Source: Qipengyuania seohaensis | GTDB taxonomy: Bacteria > Pseudomonadota > Alphaproteobacteria > Sphingomonadales > Sphingomonadaceae | Direction of reading: 5' to 3' | Assembly (NCBI RefSeq): GCF_002795865.1 | Contig: NZ_CP024920.1 | Location: forward strand, 186,001 to 250,000 | Length of the DNA: 64,000 bases | In this document: positions 42,465 through 54,239 of the stretch, piece by piece | Position numbering within the stretch: the first letter of the stretch is position 1 | Layout of the letters: each line of letters begins with the position of its first letter | The notes under the pieces: model-generated | What the model saw: only the letters and a program-made list of their open reading frames with translations | Told to the model about the DNA's origin: nothing | Database searches by the model: none | Position numbers and translations under genes: made by a program

Positions 42465-42998
42465 TTACTTCTTCTTCCCTTCCTTGCGGAAGATATACTC
42501 GCCGCGGTACTTGATGCCCTTGCCCTTGTAAGGCTCGGGCTTGCGCCACTTGCGGACGTTAGCCGCAAACTGGCCCACGGCCTGCTTGTCACTACCGCTG
42601 ATTTCTACGGTGGTCTGGTCCGGGGTCTTCACCTCGATACCTTCCGGAACATCGAGGTCGACGTCGTGCGAGTAACCGAGCTGAAGCTTGAGCTTCTTGC
42701 CCTGTGCCTGTGCACGATAACCAACGCCGTTGATCTCGAGGACCTTGCTGAAACCTTCGGTAACGCCTTCGACCAGGTTCGACACCAGCGTGCGCTGCAT
42801 GCCCCAGTGGTTGCGTGCCTGACGGGTGTCATTGGCCGGAGTGACCGAGATTTCGCCGTCTTCCAGCTTGTACTCGACCAGATCGGACATACCCATGGAA
42901 AGGGTGCCCTTGGGACCCTTCACACTGAGCGTGCCATCTTCGATCTTGGCCTCGACCCCACTCGGGATCGCGACGGGTTTTTTACCGATGCGGCTCAT
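42465..42998 (-). CDS. rplF: 50S ribosomal protein L6
   Basis: 177 residues, two similar domains; conserved start [20 protein letters not shown], central [20 protein letters not shown], and end [20 protein letters not shown]. The start codon shares one base with the rpsH stop, so the pair is coupled. Confidence 0.97.
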   Translation of the reverse strand: MSRIGKKPVAIPSGVEAKIEDGTLSVKGPKGTLSMGMSDLVEYKLEDGEISVTPANDTRQARNHWGMQRTLVSNLVEGVTEGFSKVLEINGVGYRAQAQGKKLKLQLGYSHDVDLDVPEGIEVKTPDQTTVEISGSDKQAVGQFAANVRKWRKPEPYKGKGIKYRGEYIFRKEGKKK

Positions 42999-43393
42999 CA
43001 GAATACCTCCGCCAGCACTTCGCCACCGACATTGTCGGCACGTGCCTCGGCGTCCGAGAGCACGCCCTTCGGCGTCGAGACGATGGTGATGCCAAGGCCG
43101 TTACGGACGACGGGGAGTTCTTTCGAACCCGCGTAGACGCGGCGGCCGGGCTTGGAGACGCGGGCGACGTGCTTGATAGCCGGTTCGCCTTCGAAATACT
43201 TCAGTTCAATCCGCAGCTGCGGGTGCTTGCCCGAAGCATCGTCGCTGTAGCCACGGATGTAGCCTTCGCGCTGGAGCACTTCGAGGACGTTTGCACGCAG
43301 CTTGCTAGCCGGCGAAAGGACGCTGTCCTTCTTCGCCTGCTGGCCGTTGCGGATACGGGTGAGCATATCACCCAGGGGATCGGTCATAGCCAT
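42998..43393 (-). CDS. rpsH: 30S ribosomal protein S8
   Basis: 131 residues with [20 protein letters not shown] and the C-terminal [20 protein letters not shown]. In E. coli S8 represses the spc operon by binding its mRNA; whether this holds here is unknown. Confidence 0.97.
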   Translation of the reverse strand: MAMTDPLGDMLTRIRNGQQAKKDSVLSPASKLRANVLEVLQREGYIRGYSDDASGKHPQLRIELKYFEGEPAIKHVARVSKPGRRVYAGSKELPVVRNGLGITIVSTPKGVLSDAEARADNVGGEVLAEVF

Positions 43394-43404
43394 CTATCGA
43401 TTCC

Positions 43405-43710
43405 TCACCAGCTCGACTTGGTCAGGCCCGGAATCAGGCCCTTGTTGCCGAGGTCGCGCAGTTCGATACGGTTAAGGCCGAACTTGCGGTAATAGCCGCG
43501 CGGGCGGCCGGTGGTGGAGCAGCGGTTACGCACCCGGGTCGGGTTCGCATTACGCGGCAGTTCAGCCATCTTGAGGCGCGCGATCAGTCGCTCGCCTTCA
43601 TCGAGGCTCTCGTCGTCTGCGATCGCCTTCAGCTTTGCGAACTTCTCCGCATACTGCTTGACGAGCTTCTTGCGACGCTCATTCTTGTTGATCGAACTCA
43701 GTTTCGCCAT
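43405..43710 (-). CDS. rpsN: 30S ribosomal protein S14 (Cys-free type)
   Basis: 101 residues. Contains [20 protein letters not shown] and [14 protein letters not shown]. It lacks the CxxC zinc finger of the short S14 form, matching the longer zinc-independent form. Confidence 0.97.
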   Translation of the reverse strand: MAKLSSINKNERRKKLVKQYAEKFAKLKAIADDESLDEGERLIARLKMAELPRNANPTRVRNRCSTTGRPRGYYRKFGLNRIELRDLGNKGLIPGLTKSSW

Positions 43711-43751
43711 TGGACTTAAGTTCCTTCCTTATCTCTCGATCGGAAGGCGGC

Positions 43752-44330
43752 TCACGCCGCCTCCTTCTCTTCCGACTTTTCAGCCGGGAACGGGAAACCG
43801 AACAGACGCAGCAGTTCGCGCGCTTCTTCGTCGGTCTTTGCCGTGGTTGTTACGATGATATCCATGCCCCGGACCTTATCGATCTGATCGTAGCTGATCT
43901 CGGGAAAGATGATCTGTTCTTTGAGGCCCATTGCGTAGTTGCCGCGACCGTCGAACGACTTGGCGTTGAGGCCACGGAAGTCGCGGATGCGGGGCATTGC
44001 GATGGTCACAAGGCGATCAACGAATTCGTACATGCGCTCACGACGAAGGGTGACCTTCGCGCCGATCGGCATGCCTTCACGCAGCTTGAACTGTGCGATC
44101 GATTTCTTGGCCTTGGTGATAACCGGCTTCTGGCCGGCAATCAGTGCCATCTCTTCGGCTGCAGTCTGGACCTTCTTCTTGTCCTGGCTGGCTTCGCCCA
44201 CACCCATGTTGAGCGTGATCTTTTCCAGCTTCGGAACCTCAAGACGGTTCTTGTAGCCAAATTTCTCGGTCATCGCCTTGACGATCTGGTCGTCGTAGCG
44301 CTGCTTCATGCGAGGCGTATAATCAGCCAT
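43752..44330 (-). CDS. rplE: 50S ribosomal protein L5
   Basis: 192 residues. Motifs [20 protein letters not shown] and the start [16 protein letters not shown]. The start at 44330 lies 8 bases inside the end of rplX, so translation is coupled. Organises the 5S rRNA and P-site tRNA. Confidence 0.97.
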   Translation of the reverse strand: MADYTPRMKQRYDDQIVKAMTEKFGYKNRLEVPKLEKITLNMGVGEASQDKKKVQTAAEEMALIAGQKPVITKAKKSIAQFKLREGMPIGAKVTLRRERMYEFVDRLVTIAMPRIRDFRGLNAKSFDGRGNYAMGLKEQIIFPEISYDQIDKVRGMDIIVTTTAKTDEEARELLRLFGFPFPAEKSEEKEAA

Positions 44331-44643
44331 CGATGGTCTCCCCGGATTTGACGGCGACGCGCACCTTCTTGCCGTCCTTTTCTTCGAAACGGACGCGGGT
44401 GGGCTTGCCATCCTTGGGATCGGCCACAGCAACCTTGCCGATCGGCATCGGAGCTTCGAAGCGGTCGATACCACCCTGCGGGTTCTGCTGGGTCGGCTTG
44501 CGGTGACGGGCCGCGATGTTCACACCTTCGACGACGAGTTTGCCGTCCTTGGGGCTTACTTTCGACACGGTGCCGGTCTTGCCCTTATCCTTGCCGGACA
44601 GGACTACGACGGTGTCACCCTTCTTGATCTTAGCGGATGCCAT
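44323..44643 (-). CDS. rplX: 50S ribosomal protein L24
   Basis: 106 residues, KOW-type: [20 protein letters not shown] and [19 protein letters not shown]. Start at 44643 chosen because the earlier in-frame ATG overlaps rplN. Assembly initiator. Confidence 0.96.
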   Translation of the reverse strand: MASAKIKKGDTVVVLSGKDKGKTGTVSKVSPKDGKLVVEGVNIAARHRKPTQQNPQGGIDRFEAPMPIGKVAVADPKDGKPTRVRFEEKDGKKVRVAVKSGETIDG

Positions 44644-44644
44644 C

Positions 44645-45013
44645 TTAGAGCACCTCCGGAGCAAGCGAGATGATCTTCATGAAGCCGCGGCCACGCAGTT
44701 CGCGTACCACCGGCCCGAAGATACGGGTGCCGATCGGTTCTTCGTTCTTATTGACGAGAACCGCGGCGTTGCTGTCGAAGCGGATCACGCTGCCATCGGG
44801 GCGGCGTACGTCCTTCTTCGTGCGCACGATGACAGCGCGATGGACATCGCCCTTCTTCACCTTGGTGCGCGGCTGGGCTTCCTTGACGGAAACCACGATC
44901 ACGTCGCCGACGGACGCGGTGCGGCGCTTGGAGCCGCCCAGTACCTTGATGCACTGGACGCGCTTGGCGCCGCTATTGTCCGCGACGTCGAGATTGGATT
45001 GCATCTGGATCAT
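44645..45013 (-). CDS. rplN: 50S ribosomal protein L14
   Basis: 122 residues, the standard length, starting [20 protein letters not shown] and ending [11 protein letters not shown]. Two bases separate its stop from the rplX start. Confidence 0.98.
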   Translation of the reverse strand: MIQMQSNLDVADNSGAKRVQCIKVLGGSKRRTASVGDVIVVSVKEAQPRTKVKKGDVHRAVIVRTKKDVRRPDGSVIRFDSNAAVLVNKNEEPIGTRIFGPVVRELRGRGFMKIISLAPEVL

Positions 45014-45072
45014 TGATCCGTTTCCTTCTCACTGGCTTGCCGGAACAAGTCCGGCAGTTCCTAACGTCTAAC

Positions 45073-45363
45073 TCAGTTGCCTGCGGCTTCGACTTCGAGG
45101 TCAGCCTCGACAGCCTGCGTTCCGCCTGCCGTTACTCGATCCTTGACCAACCAGGTCTTGGTCTTCGAGATCGGCTTGGTCTCTTCGATGCGCACGACGT
45201 CGCCGAGCTGGTACTCGTTCTTCTCGTCGTGGGCGTGGTACTTCTTCGAGCGGCGGATGATCTTCCCGTAGAGGGGGTGCTTCACCTTACGCTCGACCAG
45301 TACGGTCACGGTTTTGTCGGTCTTGTCGGAGGTGACGGTCCCGATCAGAATACGCTTGGGCAT
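45073..45363 (-). CDS. rpsQ: 30S ribosomal protein S17
   Basis: 96 residues: [20 protein letters not shown], then [22 protein letters not shown]-terminal extension ([17 protein letters not shown]) exceeds the E. coli length of 84. Located between rpmC and rplN. Confidence 0.97.
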   Translation of the reverse strand: MPKRILIGTVTSDKTDKTVTVLVERKVKHPLYGKIIRRSKKYHAHDEKNEYQLGDVVRIEETKPISKTKTWLVKDRVTAGGTQAVEADLEVEAAGN

Positions 45364-45373
45364 GGTCTACTCC

Positions 45374-45583
45374 TTAAGCCTTGGCAGCGGCGCTGGCGCG
45401 CTCGGTCTGCAGCGTCTTGATCTTGGCGATCGAACGGCGGACTTCGCGGATGCGGGCGGGCGCTTCGAGCTGGTTCGTCGCAGCCTGGAAGCGCAGGTTG
45501 AACTGCTCACGCTTCAGGTTGGTCAGTTCCTCTGCCAACTGGTCGTCGCTCTTCTGGCGCAGATCTTCGATCTTGCTCATCAT
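45374..45583 (-). CDS. rpmC: 50S ribosomal protein L29
   Basis: 69 residues, helical hairpin; [20 protein letters not shown] and [11 protein letters not shown] are typical. The first of two ATG codons overlaps the rplP stop (ATGA). Sits at the tunnel exit. Confidence 0.96.
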   Translation of the reverse strand: MMSKIEDLRQKSDDQLAEELTNLKREQFNLRFQAATNQLEAPARIREVRRSIAKIKTLQTERASAAAKA

Positions 45584-46014
45584 TCGCCTCCCAGGTGCGA
45601 GGAGTCACCCAGACGGGCAACAACCTTGGTCTTTACCGGCAGCTTCATCGCTGCGCGGCTGAACGCTTCGGCGGCCAGCGGGCCGGCAACGCCGTCGAGT
45701 TCGAACAGAATACGGCCCGGCTTTACGCGAGCGGCCCAGTATTCGACGGAGCCCTTACCCTTACCCTGACGGACTTCGGCAGGCTTCTTCGACACCGGCA
45801 CATCGGGGAAGACGCGGATCCAGAGACGGCCCTGACGCTTGATGTGACGCGTGATCGCACGACGCGCAGCTTCGATCTGGCGTGCGGTGATACGCTCGGG
45901 CTCGAGGGCCTTGAGGCCGTACGAGCCGAAGTTCAGCGTGGTGCCGCCCTTGGCGTTGCCATGGATCTTGCCCTTGAACGCCTTGCGGTACTTGGTTTTC
46001 TTCGGTTGCAGCAT
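45580..46014 (-). CDS. rplP: 50S ribosomal protein L16
   Basis: 144 residues; [20 protein letters not shown], then [20 protein letters not shown] and [21 protein letters not shown]. Contacts the A-site tRNA. Its stop overlaps the rpmC start. Confidence 0.97.
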   Translation of the reverse strand: MLQPKKTKYRKAFKGKIHGNAKGGTTLNFGSYGLKALEPERITARQIEAARRAITRHIKRQGRLWIRVFPDVPVSKKPAEVRQGKGKGSVEYWAARVKPGRILFELDGVAGPLAAEAFSRAAMKLPVKTKVVARLGDSSHLGGE

Positions 46015-46035
46015 GGTTCTTTCCTAATCCTGCAA

Positions 46036-46731
46036 TCAGCGAGCCGGACGGACGCCGGACGTCTGCGATTCCATCATGAGACGGTCCTGCGCGGTCGGGT
46101 CATGGCCGAGGATCTCACCCTTGAAGACCCACACCTTGATCCCGATGATGCCGTAAGCGGTTAGCGCTTCGGCTTCAGCGTAATCGATGTTGGCGCGCAG
46201 CGTGTGCAGCGGCACGCGGCCTTCGCGATACTGTTCGACACGTGCGATTTCTGCACCGCCAAGACGGCCGCCACACATGATCTTGATGCCTTCGGCACCA
46301 AGGCGCATGGCCGACTGCATGGCGCGCTTCATAGCGCGGCGGAATGCGACACGGCGGATCAGCTGATCGGCAATGCCCTGCGCGACGAGCTTCGCGTCGA
46401 CTTCCGGCTTGCGGATCTCGACGATGTTCAGCTTCACTTCGCTTTCGGTCATCTTCGACAGCTGCGCACGCAGCTTCTCGATGTCCGCGCCCTTCTTGCC
46501 GATGATGACGCCGGGACGCGCAGCATAGATCGAAACGCGGCACAGCTTGGCCGGACGCTCGATCACAACCTTCGAGATCGCAGCCTGAGCAGCGTTCTTG
46601 AGGATGTACTTGCGGATCTCGATGTCTTCGCTCAGCAGCTTCGCATAGTCGCGCCCTTCGGCGTACCAGCGGCTGTCCCAGGTGCGGTTGATCTGCAGGC
46701 GCAGACCGATCGGATTGCTCTTATGGCCCAT
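46036..46731 (-). CDS. rpsC: 30S ribosomal protein S3
   Basis: 231 residues. Start [22 protein letters not shown]-domain GXXG site in [18 protein letters not shown], and the C-terminal [17 protein letters not shown]. Part of the mRNA entry helicase. Confidence 0.98.
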   Translation of the reverse strand: MGHKSNPIGLRLQINRTWDSRWYAEGRDYAKLLSEDIEIRKYILKNAAQAAISKVVIERPAKLCRVSIYAARPGVIIGKKGADIEKLRAQLSKMTESEVKLNIVEIRKPEVDAKLVAQGIADQLIRRVAFRRAMKRAMQSAMRLGAEGIKIMCGGRLGGAEIARVEQYREGRVPLHTLRANIDYAEAEALTAYGIIGIKVWVFKGEILGHDPTAQDRLMMESQTSGVRPAR

Positions 46732-46732
46732 C

Positions 46733-47110
46733 TTACGCCTCTTCCTGCTCGCGAACGACGATCCGAAGGCGGCTGAACGGCTTCAGGATGCGCGTCGACT
46801 TGCCGCGACCACGGGTGTGGAAGCGCTTCATCGTGATCGACTTGCCTACCGAAGCCTCGGCTACGACCAGCGAGTCGACATCGAGGTTGTGGTTGTTTTC
46901 CGCGTTGGCGATCGCCGAAGCGAGAACCTTCGTGGCATCCTTGGCCATCGACTTCTTCGAGAAGGCCAGGATGTTGAGGGCCTCTTCGGCCTTCTTGCCG
47001 CGGATGAGCTCGGCAACGAGGTTCAGCTTCTGCGCGGAACCACGAATGGTGGTGCCTACTGCCAGAGCCTCGTTGTCGGCGACGCGACGGGGAGCTTTCT
47101 GCTTGCTCAT
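46733..47110 (-). CDS. rplV: 50S ribosomal protein L22
   Basis: 125 residues; [20 protein letters not shown], and the tunnel-lining hairpin loop region [20 protein letters not shown]. The start shares one base with the rpsS stop. Confidence 0.97.
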   Translation of the reverse strand: MSKQKAPRRVADNEALAVGTTIRGSAQKLNLVAELIRGKKAEEALNILAFSKKSMAKDATKVLASAIANAENNHNLDVDSLVVAEASVGKSITMKRFHTRGRGKSTRILKPFSRLRIVVREQEEA

Positions 47111-47385
47111 CAGCGCTTACCCTTCTTGTCGGCAGCGTGACCCGGGAACGTGCGCGTGGGCGCGAATTCACCAAGCTTGTGGCCGACCATTTCTTCCGAA
47201 ACGGCTACGGGGATGAACTTGTGGCCGTTGTACACGTTGAACGTGAGACCGACGAACTGGGGCAGGATAGTGCTGCGGCGCGACCAGGTCTTGATCGGCT
47301 TGGCATTGGTTGCATCCTGAGCCTCTTCGGCCTTCTTCAGAAGGCTGAGTTCGACGAACGGACCTTTCCAGACGGAACGAGCCAT
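47110..47385 (-). CDS. rpsS: 30S ribosomal protein S19
   Basis: 91 residues; [20 protein letters not shown], then [20 protein letters not shown] and [20 protein letters not shown]. Seven bases after rplB. Confidence 0.98.
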   Translation of the reverse strand: MARSVWKGPFVELSLLKKAEEAQDATNAKPIKTWSRRSTILPQFVGLTFNVYNGHKFIPVAVSEEMVGHKLGEFAPTRTFPGHAADKKGKR

Positions 47386-47391
47386 GTCGGA

Positions 47392-48228
47392 TTACCTCTT
47401 CTTCTTCGCGTGACGCGAACGGATAATGAACTTGTCCGTCTGCTTGTTCTTGCGGGTGCGGGCGCCCTTGGTCGGCTTACCCCACGGAGTGACGGGATGA
47501 CGGCCACCGCTGGTGCGGCCTTCACCACCACCGTGCGGGTGATCGACCGGGTTCTTGGCGACACCGCGGGTCAGCGGCTTGATGCCCATCCAGCGACGAC
47601 GACCGGCCTTGCCCAGGTTCTGGTTCTGGTTGTCCGGGTTCGACACGGCGCCAACGGTGCCCATGCAGTCGGCGCGCAGGTAACGCTGCTCGCCGCTGTT
47701 GAGACGCACGATGACCATGCCGCGGTCGCGACCGACCAGCTGGACATAGGAACCTGCAGCGCGAGCGATCTGGCCGCCCTTGCCCGGCTTCATTTCCACG
47801 TTGTGGCAGATCGTACCGACCGGCATCTGGCCGAGCAGCATTGCGTTGCCGGGCTTGGTGTCGGCCTTTTCGGCTGCGATCACCTTGTCGCCGACAGCGA
47901 GACGCTGCGGAGCCAGGATGTAGGCCTGCTCACCGTCTTCGTACTTCACAAGTGCGATGAAAGCGGTGCGGTTGGGATCGTATTCGATCCGTTCCACAGT
48001 GCCTTCAGCGTCCCACTTGCGACGCTTGAAGTCGATGAAGCGGTACTTCTGCTTGTGACCGCCGCCGATGCCACGCGAGGTGACATGGCCCTTGTTGTTC
48101 CGGCCACCGGTCTTGCGCTTGCCTTCCGTGAGCGACTTGACGGGCTTGCCTTTGTACAGGCCCGACTTGTCGACGAGGATGAGGCCGCGGCGCGCGGGGC
48201 TCGTCGGTTTGTAATTCTTGAGTGCCAT
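47392..48228 (-). CDS. rplB: 50S ribosomal protein L2
   Basis: 278 residues, the standard length, with [40 protein letters not shown] and the C-terminal [20 protein letters not shown] containing the peptidyl-transferase-associated His. Needed for subunit association. Confidence 0.98.
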   Translation of the reverse strand: MALKNYKPTSPARRGLILVDKSGLYKGKPVKSLTEGKRKTGGRNNKGHVTSRGIGGGHKQKYRFIDFKRRKWDAEGTVERIEYDPNRTAFIALVKYEDGEQAYILAPQRLAVGDKVIAAEKADTKPGNAMLLGQMPVGTICHNVEMKPGKGGQIARAAGSYVQLVGRDRGMVIVRLNSGEQRYLRADCMGTVGAVSNPDNQNQNLGKAGRRRWMGIKPLTRGVAKNPVDHPHGGGEGRTSGGRHPVTPWGKPTKGARTRKNKQTDKFIIRSRHAKKKR

Positions 48229-48242
48229 TGTTTCCTAGCCCC

Positions 48243-48551
48243 TCAGATACCGCTGGTGACGTCGATGCTATCGCCGTCCTTCAGGGTGACGACAGCCTTC
48301 TTCACGTCATTGCGCTTGTAGGGCTTGCCGCGCCAACGCTTGGTCTTGCCCTTGACATTGATCGTGTTGACGCCGGTCACGCTCACGTCAAAGATCGCCT
48401 CGATGGCTTCCTTGATCTGCGGCTTCGTTGCGTCATTGGCCACTTTGAAGACGACCGCATTATGCTCGGAAGCAAGGGTCGACTTTTCGGTGATGTGCGG
48501 TGCGAGCACGACGTCATAGTGACGCGCGTCTACTGCCTGCTTCTTAGCCAT
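48243..48551 (-). CDS. rplW: 50S ribosomal protein L23
   Basis: 102 residues, [20 protein letters not shown] and [20 protein letters not shown]. Docking site for trigger factor and SRP. Starts 8 bases inside the end of rplD. Confidence 0.97.
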   Translation of the reverse strand: MAKKQAVDARHYDVVLAPHITEKSTLASEHNAVVFKVANDATKPQIKEAIEAIFDVSVTGVNTINVKGKTKRWRGKPYKRNDVKKAVVTLKDGDSIDVTSGI

Positions 48552-49167
48552 TGAAACGGCCCTCCAGCTTTGCGACCGCGTCCTTGGTGAGGACGAGCGT
48601 ATCGTGCTTCAGGATGTCGTAAACGTTGGCGCCCATGGCGGGCATTACGTTCACGCCCGGCAGGTTTCCGGCGGCCTTCTTGAAACCGTCGTTCACGCTT
48701 TCGCCGTCGATGACCAGGACCTTGCCGTTCCAGCCATTCTTGTCGAACACGCCCTTCAGCGCCTTCGTCTTGGCGTCCTTGAGCTCGAGGCTGTCGACGA
48801 CGACGAGGCCGTCCTTCGCCTTGCTCGAGAGGGCCATCTTGAGGCCGAGTGCGCGGATCTTCTTGTTCAGCGACTGCTCGAAGTCCCGCTTGCGCGCACC
48901 ATGAGCCTTACCACCACCGATGAAGATCGGAGCGCCACGATCGCCGTGACGTGCGCCGCCCGAACCCTTCTGACGACCGAACTTCTTGCCCGTGCGGGCA
49001 ACGTCCGAACGCTCACGCGTGGGGCGTGCAGTGCCGCGGCGGTTTTCAAGCTGCCACGTTACAACGCGGTGAAGGATGTCGGCACGCGGCTCGAGACCGA
49101 ACACATCTGCGTTCAGTTCGATATCGCCCGACGCCTTACCGTCGATTTTCTGGACCTTGACCTTCAC
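48544..49167 (-). CDS. rplD: 50S ribosomal protein L4
   Basis: 207 residues. The extended loop [20 protein letters not shown], which reaches the exit tunnel, is intact. E. coli L4 autoregulates the S10 operon; no equivalent leader was identified here. Start 2 bases after the rplC stop. Confidence 0.97.
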   Translation of the reverse strand: MKVKVQKIDGKASGDIELNADVFGLEPRADILHRVVTWQLENRRGTARPTRERSDVARTGKKFGRQKGSGGARHGDRGAPIFIGGGKAHGARKRDFEQSLNKKIRALGLKMALSSKAKDGLVVVDSLELKDAKTKALKGVFDKNGWNGKVLVIDGESVNDGFKKAAGNLPGVNVMPAMGANVYDILKHDTLVLTKDAVAKLEGRFNG

Positions 49168-49169
49168 GA

Positions 49170-50006
49170 TCAGGACTCCTTGCTATCGGTGGCATCACCC
49201 TCGGCACCAGCTTCCTGCTGTGCGAGAAGCTTCGCCTGAGTTTCGGCGTCCACCTCGGTGTTCACTTCATGCTCGGCTGCGCTTTCGACCAGACCTGCAG
49301 CCGCTTCTTCCGAAGCAAACTCGTCCTGGTTACGGCGCATGACGCCCGGGAACGGGAGTTCCTCGGCCGGAGCAATCTTCACGGCATCGCGAACCATGAG
49401 CCAGCCATTCTTCGCGCCCGGGACCGAACCCTTGACGAAAAGAAGACCGCGATCGGCGTCGGTGCGCACGATCTCGAGGTTCTGCTGGGTACGCTGACGG
49501 TCGCCCATGTGGCCGGCCATCTTCTTGCCCTTGAACACGCGGCCCGGATCCTGGCGGTTACCCGTCGAACCGTGCGAACGGTGCGAGACCGAAACACCGT
49601 GCGAAGCGCGCAGACCACCGAAGCCCCAACGCTTCATGGCGCCGGCAAAGCCCTTACCCTGCGTGTGGCCGGTGATGTCGACCTTCTGGCCCGCGATGAA
49701 GTGCTCTGCAGAAATGCGAGCGCCGACCGGAAGCAGGGCTTCCTCGCTGTCGACGCGGAATTCCGCGACCTTCATCTTCAGCCCGACTTCTGCCTTGGCA
49801 AAAGCTTCGCGCTGCGGCTTGTTTACGTTCTTCTGCTTCGCTTCGCCCGAACCGACCTGGACGCCATAATAGCCGTCGCGGTCCTGCGTGCGATGTGCGG
49901 TAACCTGGCAATCTTCCAGCGAAAGAACGGTCACGGGTACGTGCCGTCCGTCCTCCTGGAAGAGGCGGGTCATCCCGACTTTCTTTGCGATCACGCCTGT
50001 GCGCAT
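49170..50006 (-). CDS. rplC: 50S ribosomal protein L3 with acidic C-terminal extension
   Basis: 278 residues against ~210 in E. coli. Start at 50006 ([20 protein letters not shown]); an ATG twelve codons earlier is less likely. The core is complete, including the W-loop region [20 protein letters not shown] next to the peptidyl-transferase centre and the [19 protein letters not shown] end. The last ~55 residues are acidic and Ala-rich ([20 protein letters not shown]), not part of the fold. Confidence 0.96.
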   Translation of the reverse strand: MRTGVIAKKVGMTRLFQEDGRHVPVTVLSLEDCQVTAHRTQDRDGYYGVQVGSGEAKQKNVNKPQREAFAKAEVGLKMKVAEFRVDSEEALLPVGARISAEHFIAGQKVDITGHTQGKGFAGAMKRWGFGGLRASHGVSVSHRSHGSTGNRQDPGRVFKGKKMAGHMGDRQRTQQNLEIVRTDADRGLLFVKGSVPGAKNGWLMVRDAVKIAPAEELPFPGVMRRNQDEFASEEAAAGLVESAAEHEVNTEVDAETQAKLLAQQEAGAEGDATDSKES

Positions 50007-50250
50007 CGTCAAACTCCTCAACAGAGGCACCCAGAGGCCCATCCCCAGGGTGCTTGCCAGCCCGATGATATGATGCGTGCCCCGTCCGGGCTGATTGCCT
50101 CCATGATGGAAGCAGACGGGGGACGCAGTCCCGAGCTAATGCCCGGCGGTATCCCGATGTCTTGCCTGACCCGAAGGTCCGGCGGGGCAATCGAGGGCCC
50201 CTTTGAACTTCCGGCTGCTTTAAGGTCCTGCCGGGGACCGGATCAGTGGC
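50007..50250 (-). other. Unusually long, possibly structured gap between rpsJ and rplC
   Basis: 244 bases separate the S10 and L3 genes, which usually lie close. The segment is GC-rich with several short inverted repeats (for example GGGACTGCGTCCC at 50114-50126, CCGGGCATTAGCTCGGG nearby). It holds no good reading frame. It may be a leader-type regulatory RNA; I saw no match to a known L4 leader. Confidence 0.35.
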
Positions 50251-50562
50251 TTAGGCCAGCTTGATCTCGACGTTCACGCCAGCTGCGAGGTCGAGCTTCA
50301 TGAGCGCATCGACGGTCTGGGCGTTGGGCTGCACGATGTCGAGCAGACGCTTGTACGTGCGCACCTCGAACTGCTCGCGCGACTTCTTGTCGATGTGCGG
50401 GCCGCGGTTCACGGTGAACTTCTCGATGCGCGTCGGCATGGGAATGGGACCACGAATGAGGGCACCCGTACGACGTGCGGTGTCTGCGATTTCACCAGTT
50501 GCCTGGTCGAGAACGCGATGGTCGAACGCCTTGAGGCGAATGCGGATATTCTGTGCTTCCAT
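50251..50562 (-). CDS. rpsJ: 30S ribosomal protein S10
   Basis: 103 residues; [40 protein letters not shown] and [20 protein letters not shown]. First gene of the S10 operon; a TTGCCA-N17-TATATG promoter candidate precedes it by 150-180 bases. In other bacteria S10 also takes part in transcription antitermination with NusB. Confidence 0.98.
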   Translation of the reverse strand: MEAQNIRIRLKAFDHRVLDQATGEIADTARRTGALIRGPIPMPTRIEKFTVNRGPHIDKKSREQFEVRTYKRLLDIVQPNAQTVDALMKLDLAAGVNVEIKLA

Positions 50563-50710
50563 TACCTACACCGATGCGAAAGAGCCAAGCGGGCCGGGGG
50601 TGACCCGCAAACAAAAAGAAAGGTCCGCCTCGCATTGGACCCGGCTTCCCGGAACGAGCGACCTTCCATGAATTCGATAAATCAGAGACGAATCTCTGCC
50701 TGTGGGCGCG

Positions 50711-50739
50711 CATATACGGGTGACACCCGCATCTGGCAA
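50711..50739 (-). promoter_or_regulatory. Candidate promoter of the S10 operon
   Basis: Minus strand -35 TTGCCA (50739-50734), 17-base spacer, -10 TATATG (50716-50711). It is in the 315-base gap 50563-50877 between tuf and rpsJ, downstream of the tuf terminator. Nothing else was identified in the gap. Confidence 0.55.
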
Positions 50740-50817
50740 CCCCCGATTTCCGCCAAATCCAACAAGCGGGATCGAGGTGCGACCAACCGTGCCTCAGCAC
50801 CGATCGCAAACCCTCAG

Positions 50818-50862
50818 AAAAGCGGAAGGCCCGCCCCTCCCCGAAAGGAAGGACGGGCCTGC
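50818..50862 (-). terminator. Rho-independent terminator of tuf
   Basis: On the minus strand AGGCCCGTCC (50860-50851) pairs with GGGGCGGGCCT (50837-50827), with a loop of about 13 bases, then TCCGCTTTT. It lies just past the tuf stop and separates the str and S10 operons. Confidence 0.82.
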
Positions 50863-50877
50863 CATTAAAGCCGAAGC

Positions 50878-52053
50878 TTACTTCTTGATCGAGCCAACAA
50901 CGCCCGAGCCGACCGTACGGCCGCCTTCGCGGATTGCGAAGCGCAGACCCTGGTCCATGGCGATCGGAGCGATAAGCTTGACGTCGATCGTCACGTTGTC
51001 GCCCGGCATCACCATTTCGGTGCCTTCGGGAAGGATCACTTCGCCGGTGACGTCGGTGGTGCGGAAGTAGAACTGCGGACGGTAGTTCGCGAAGAACGGC
51101 GTGTGACGGCCACCTTCGTCCTTCGACAGGACGTAGACTTCTGCGCTGAACTCGGTGTGCGGGTTAACCGAACCGGGCTTAGCGAGGACCTGGCCACGCT
51201 CGACGTCTTCACGGCCGACGCCGCGGATCAGGGCACCGATGTTGTCGCCTGCTTCACCGCGGTCAAGCAGCTTGCGGAACATTTCGACGCCGGTGACGGT
51301 CGTCTTGGTGGTGTCCTTGATGCCGACGATTTCGACTTCGTCGCCAACGTTCACAACGCCGGTTTCGACGCGGCCGGTGACAACCGTACCACGACCCGAG
51401 ATCGAGAACACGTCTTCGATCGGCATCAGGAAGTCCTTGTCGACCGGACGATCGGGGGTCGGGATGTAGGTGTCGACCGCTTCCATCAGCGCCTTGATGG
51501 AGTTTTCGCCGATTTCCGGATCACGACCTTCGAGAGCGGCGAGAGCCGAACCCTTGATGATCGGAATGTTGTCGCCGTCAAAGTCGTACGAGCTGAGCAG
51601 TTCGCGAACTTCGAGTTCGACGAGCTCGAGGATTTCCTCGTCGTCGACCTGGTCGACCTTGTTCAGGTAAACGACCAGCTGCGGAACGCCGACCTGACGC
51701 GCAAGCAGGATGTGCTCGCGGGTCTGCGGCATCGGGCCGTCAGCTGCGTTCACGACCAGGATAGCGCCGTCCATCTGGGCAGCACCGGTGATCATGTTCT
51801 TCACGTAGTCGGCGTGACCCGGGCAGTCGACGTGCGCGTAGTGACGTGCGTCGGTTTCGTACTCGACGTGTGCGGTCGAGATGGTGATGCCGCGCTCACG
51901 CTCTTCGGGAGCCTTGTCGATGTTTGCGAAATCGACGGCCGAACCCTGAACCTTGGTGATAGCCGCGGTCAGCGTGGTCTTGCCGTGGTCGACGTGGCCG
52001 ATGGTGCCAACGTTGACGTGCGGCTTATTGCGCTCGAATTTTTCCTTCGCCAT
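50878..52053 (-). CDS. tuf: Elongation factor Tu
   Basis: GTPase that carries aminoacyl-tRNA to the ribosome; 391 residues. P-loop [10 protein letters not shown], switch [30 protein letters not shown] and the kirromycin-region domain-3 sequence [15 protein letters not shown] are all intact. Last gene of the str operon. Confidence 0.98.
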   Translation of the reverse strand: MAKEKFERNKPHVNVGTIGHVDHGKTTLTAAITKVQGSAVDFANIDKAPEERERGITISTAHVEYETDARHYAHVDCPGHADYVKNMITGAAQMDGAILVVNAADGPMPQTREHILLARQVGVPQLVVYLNKVDQVDDEEILELVELEVRELLSSYDFDGDNIPIIKGSALAALEGRDPEIGENSIKALMEAVDTYIPTPDRPVDKDFLMPIEDVFSISGRGTVVTGRVETGVVNVGDEVEIVGIKDTTKTTVTGVEMFRKLLDRGEAGDNIGALIRGVGREDVERGQVLAKPGSVNPHTEFSAEVYVLSKDEGGRHTPFFANYRPQFYFRTTDVTGEVILPEGTEMVMPGDNVTIDVKLIAPIAMDQGLRFAIREGGRTVGSGVVGSIKK

Positions 52054-52145
52054 TTTCCAATAACCTCTGTCTTAAAAATTGGGATTTCTGCGGGAAGAAA
52101 CGGCGCCCGCGGAATCAGGCGCCGCCCCTAGACGGTGAAGCTGCC

Positions 52146-54239
52146 TTACGCAAGCTTCTCCTTGACTTCCTGTGCCACGTTAGCCGGAACTTCGTCGTAG
52201 TGGCTGAACTGCATCGAGTACTGAGCGCGGCCCTGGGTAAAGGAACGCAGCTCGTTCACGTAGCCGAACATGTTCGCGAGCGGCACGTTGGCTTCGACAG
52301 CCTGTGCGTTACCGCGGCTGTCGGTGCCCTGGATCTGGCCACGACGCGAGTTAAGGTCGCCGATGACGTCGCCGAGGTAGTCCTCGGGGGTCACGACTTC
52401 GACCTTCATGATCGGCTCGAGCAGCTTGATGCCCGAACGATCCGCGACTTCACGCATGGCACCACGGCCGGCGATTTCGAACGCGATCGCGCTCGAGTCG
52501 ACGTCATGGTACGCACCGTCGTAAAGTTCGACGGTGAAGTCGATGATCGGGAAGCCGACGAGATGGCCGCTTTCGGCCTGCTCGCGGAAGCCCTTTTCGA
52601 TGGCCGGGATGTATTCCTTCGGAATGTTACCGCCCTTGATGCTGTCTTCGAACACGAAGCCCTGGCCGCGCTCACCCGGGGTGACCTTGACCTTGACGCG
52701 ACCGAACTGACCCGAACCACCCGACTGCTTCTTGTGGGTGTAGTCCACGTCAACCGGCTTGCCGAGGTATTCGCGGTAAGCGACCTGCGGTGCGCCGACG
52801 TTGGCTTCGACCTTGAACTCGCGCTTCATGCGATCGACGAGGATGTCGAGGTGAAGCTCGCCCATGCCCTTGATGATCGTCTGACCGGATTCGTGATCCG
52901 TGGTGACGCGGAAGCTCGGATCTTCGGCAGCCAGGCGGTTGAGGGCAACGCCCATCTTTTCCTGGTCGGCCTTGGTCTTGGGTTCCACCGACAGTTCGAT
53001 AACCGGCTCGGGGAATTCCATACGCTCGAGAATGATCGGCTTGGAGGCATCACACAGCGTATCGCCGGTGGTGGTTTCCTTCAGGCCGGCAATTGCGACG
53101 ATATCGCCGGCAAATGCCTCATCGATGTCTTCACGGTTGTTGGAATGCATCAGCAGCATACGGCCGATCTTTTCCTTCTTGTCCTTCACCGAGTTCAGGA
53201 CGCTGCCCTTGGACAGCTGGCCCGAATAGATGCGGGTGAAGGTCAGCGAGCCGACGAACGGGTCGTTCATGATCTTGAACGCCAGCGCCGAGAAAGGAGC
53301 ATCGTCGGAAGACGGACGCGTTGCTTCTTCATCGCTGTCGGGCAGGACGCCCTTGATGGCCGGAACATCGAGCGGCGACGGCATGTAGTCGACAACCGCG
53401 TCGAGCAGGGGCTGGACGCCCTTGTTCTTGAATGCCGAGCCACACAGCACGGGAACGAAGTCACGTGCCATGGTACCCTTGCGGATCAGCTTCTTGAGCG
53501 TTGCGGCATCGGGCTCGTTACCTTCGAGGTACTGCTCCATGACATCGTCGTCCTGTTCGACGGCGGTCTCGATCAGCTTCTCGCGATATTCGGCAGCCTT
53601 GTCGGCCATGTCGGCCGGGATGTCGACATAGTTGAACGTCGCACCCAAGCCGTCGTTTTCCCAGACGATGCCGCGGTTGTTAACGAGGTCAACCACGCCA
53701 GCAAGATCGGCTTCAGAACCGATCGGGAGATAGAGCACCAGCGGCGTAGCGCCGAGGCGGTCGATGATCGACTGGACGCAGTAGTAGAAGTCTGCGCCGG
53801 TGCGGTCCAACTTGTTGATGAAGCACATCCGGGGAACGCCGTACTTGTCGGCCTGGCGCCAGACAGTTTCGGACTGCGGTTCTACGCCGGCGACGCCGTC
53901 GAAAACTGCAACAGCGCCGTCGAGTACGCGGAGCGAACGTTCGACTTCGATGGTGAAGTCGACGTGTCCGGGCGTGTCGATGATGTTGATGCGGTGCTTC
54001 TCACCCTTGCCGTCTTCGTTCTGCCAGAACGTGGTCGTGGCAGCAGACGTGATGGTGATGCCGCGTTCCTGCTCCTGCTCCATCCAGTCCATGGTAGCGG
54101 CGCCGTCGTGGACTTCGCCGATCTTGTAGGACTTGCCGGTGTAGTAAAGGATACGCTCGGTCGTGGTGGTCTTGCCGGCATCGATGTGGGCCATGATGCC
54201 GATGTTGCGGTACCGCTCCAGCGGATATTCGCGAGCCAT
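52146..54239 (-). CDS. fusA: Elongation factor G
   Basis: Ribosome translocase, 697 residues. P-loop [43 protein letters not shown] and the domain IV tip region. Preceded by rpsG by ~120 bases and followed by tuf. Confidence 0.98.
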   Translation of the reverse strand: MAREYPLERYRNIGIMAHIDAGKTTTTERILYYTGKSYKIGEVHDGAATMDWMEQEQERGITITSAATTTFWQNEDGKGEKHRINIIDTPGHVDFTIEVERSLRVLDGAVAVFDGVAGVEPQSETVWRQADKYGVPRMCFINKLDRTGADFYYCVQSIIDRLGATPLVLYLPIGSEADLAGVVDLVNNRGIVWENDGLGATFNYVDIPADMADKAAEYREKLIETAVEQDDDVMEQYLEGNEPDAATLKKLIRKGTMARDFVPVLCGSAFKNKGVQPLLDAVVDYMPSPLDVPAIKGVLPDSDEEATRPSSDDAPFSALAFKIMNDPFVGSLTFTRIYSGQLSKGSVLNSVKDKKEKIGRMLLMHSNNREDIDEAFAGDIVAIAGLKETTTGDTLCDASKPIILERMEFPEPVIELSVEPKTKADQEKMGVALNRLAAEDPSFRVTTDHESGQTIIKGMGELHLDILVDRMKREFKVEANVGAPQVAYREYLGKPVDVDYTHKKQSGGSGQFGRVKVKVTPGERGQGFVFEDSIKGGNIPKEYIPAIEKGFREQAESGHLVGFPIIDFTVELYDGAYHDVDSSAIAFEIAGRGAMREVADRSGIKLLEPIMKVEVVTPEDYLGDVIGDLNSRRGQIQGTDSRGNAQAVEANVPLANMFGYVNELRSFTQGRAQYSMQFSHYDEVPANVAQEVKEKLA

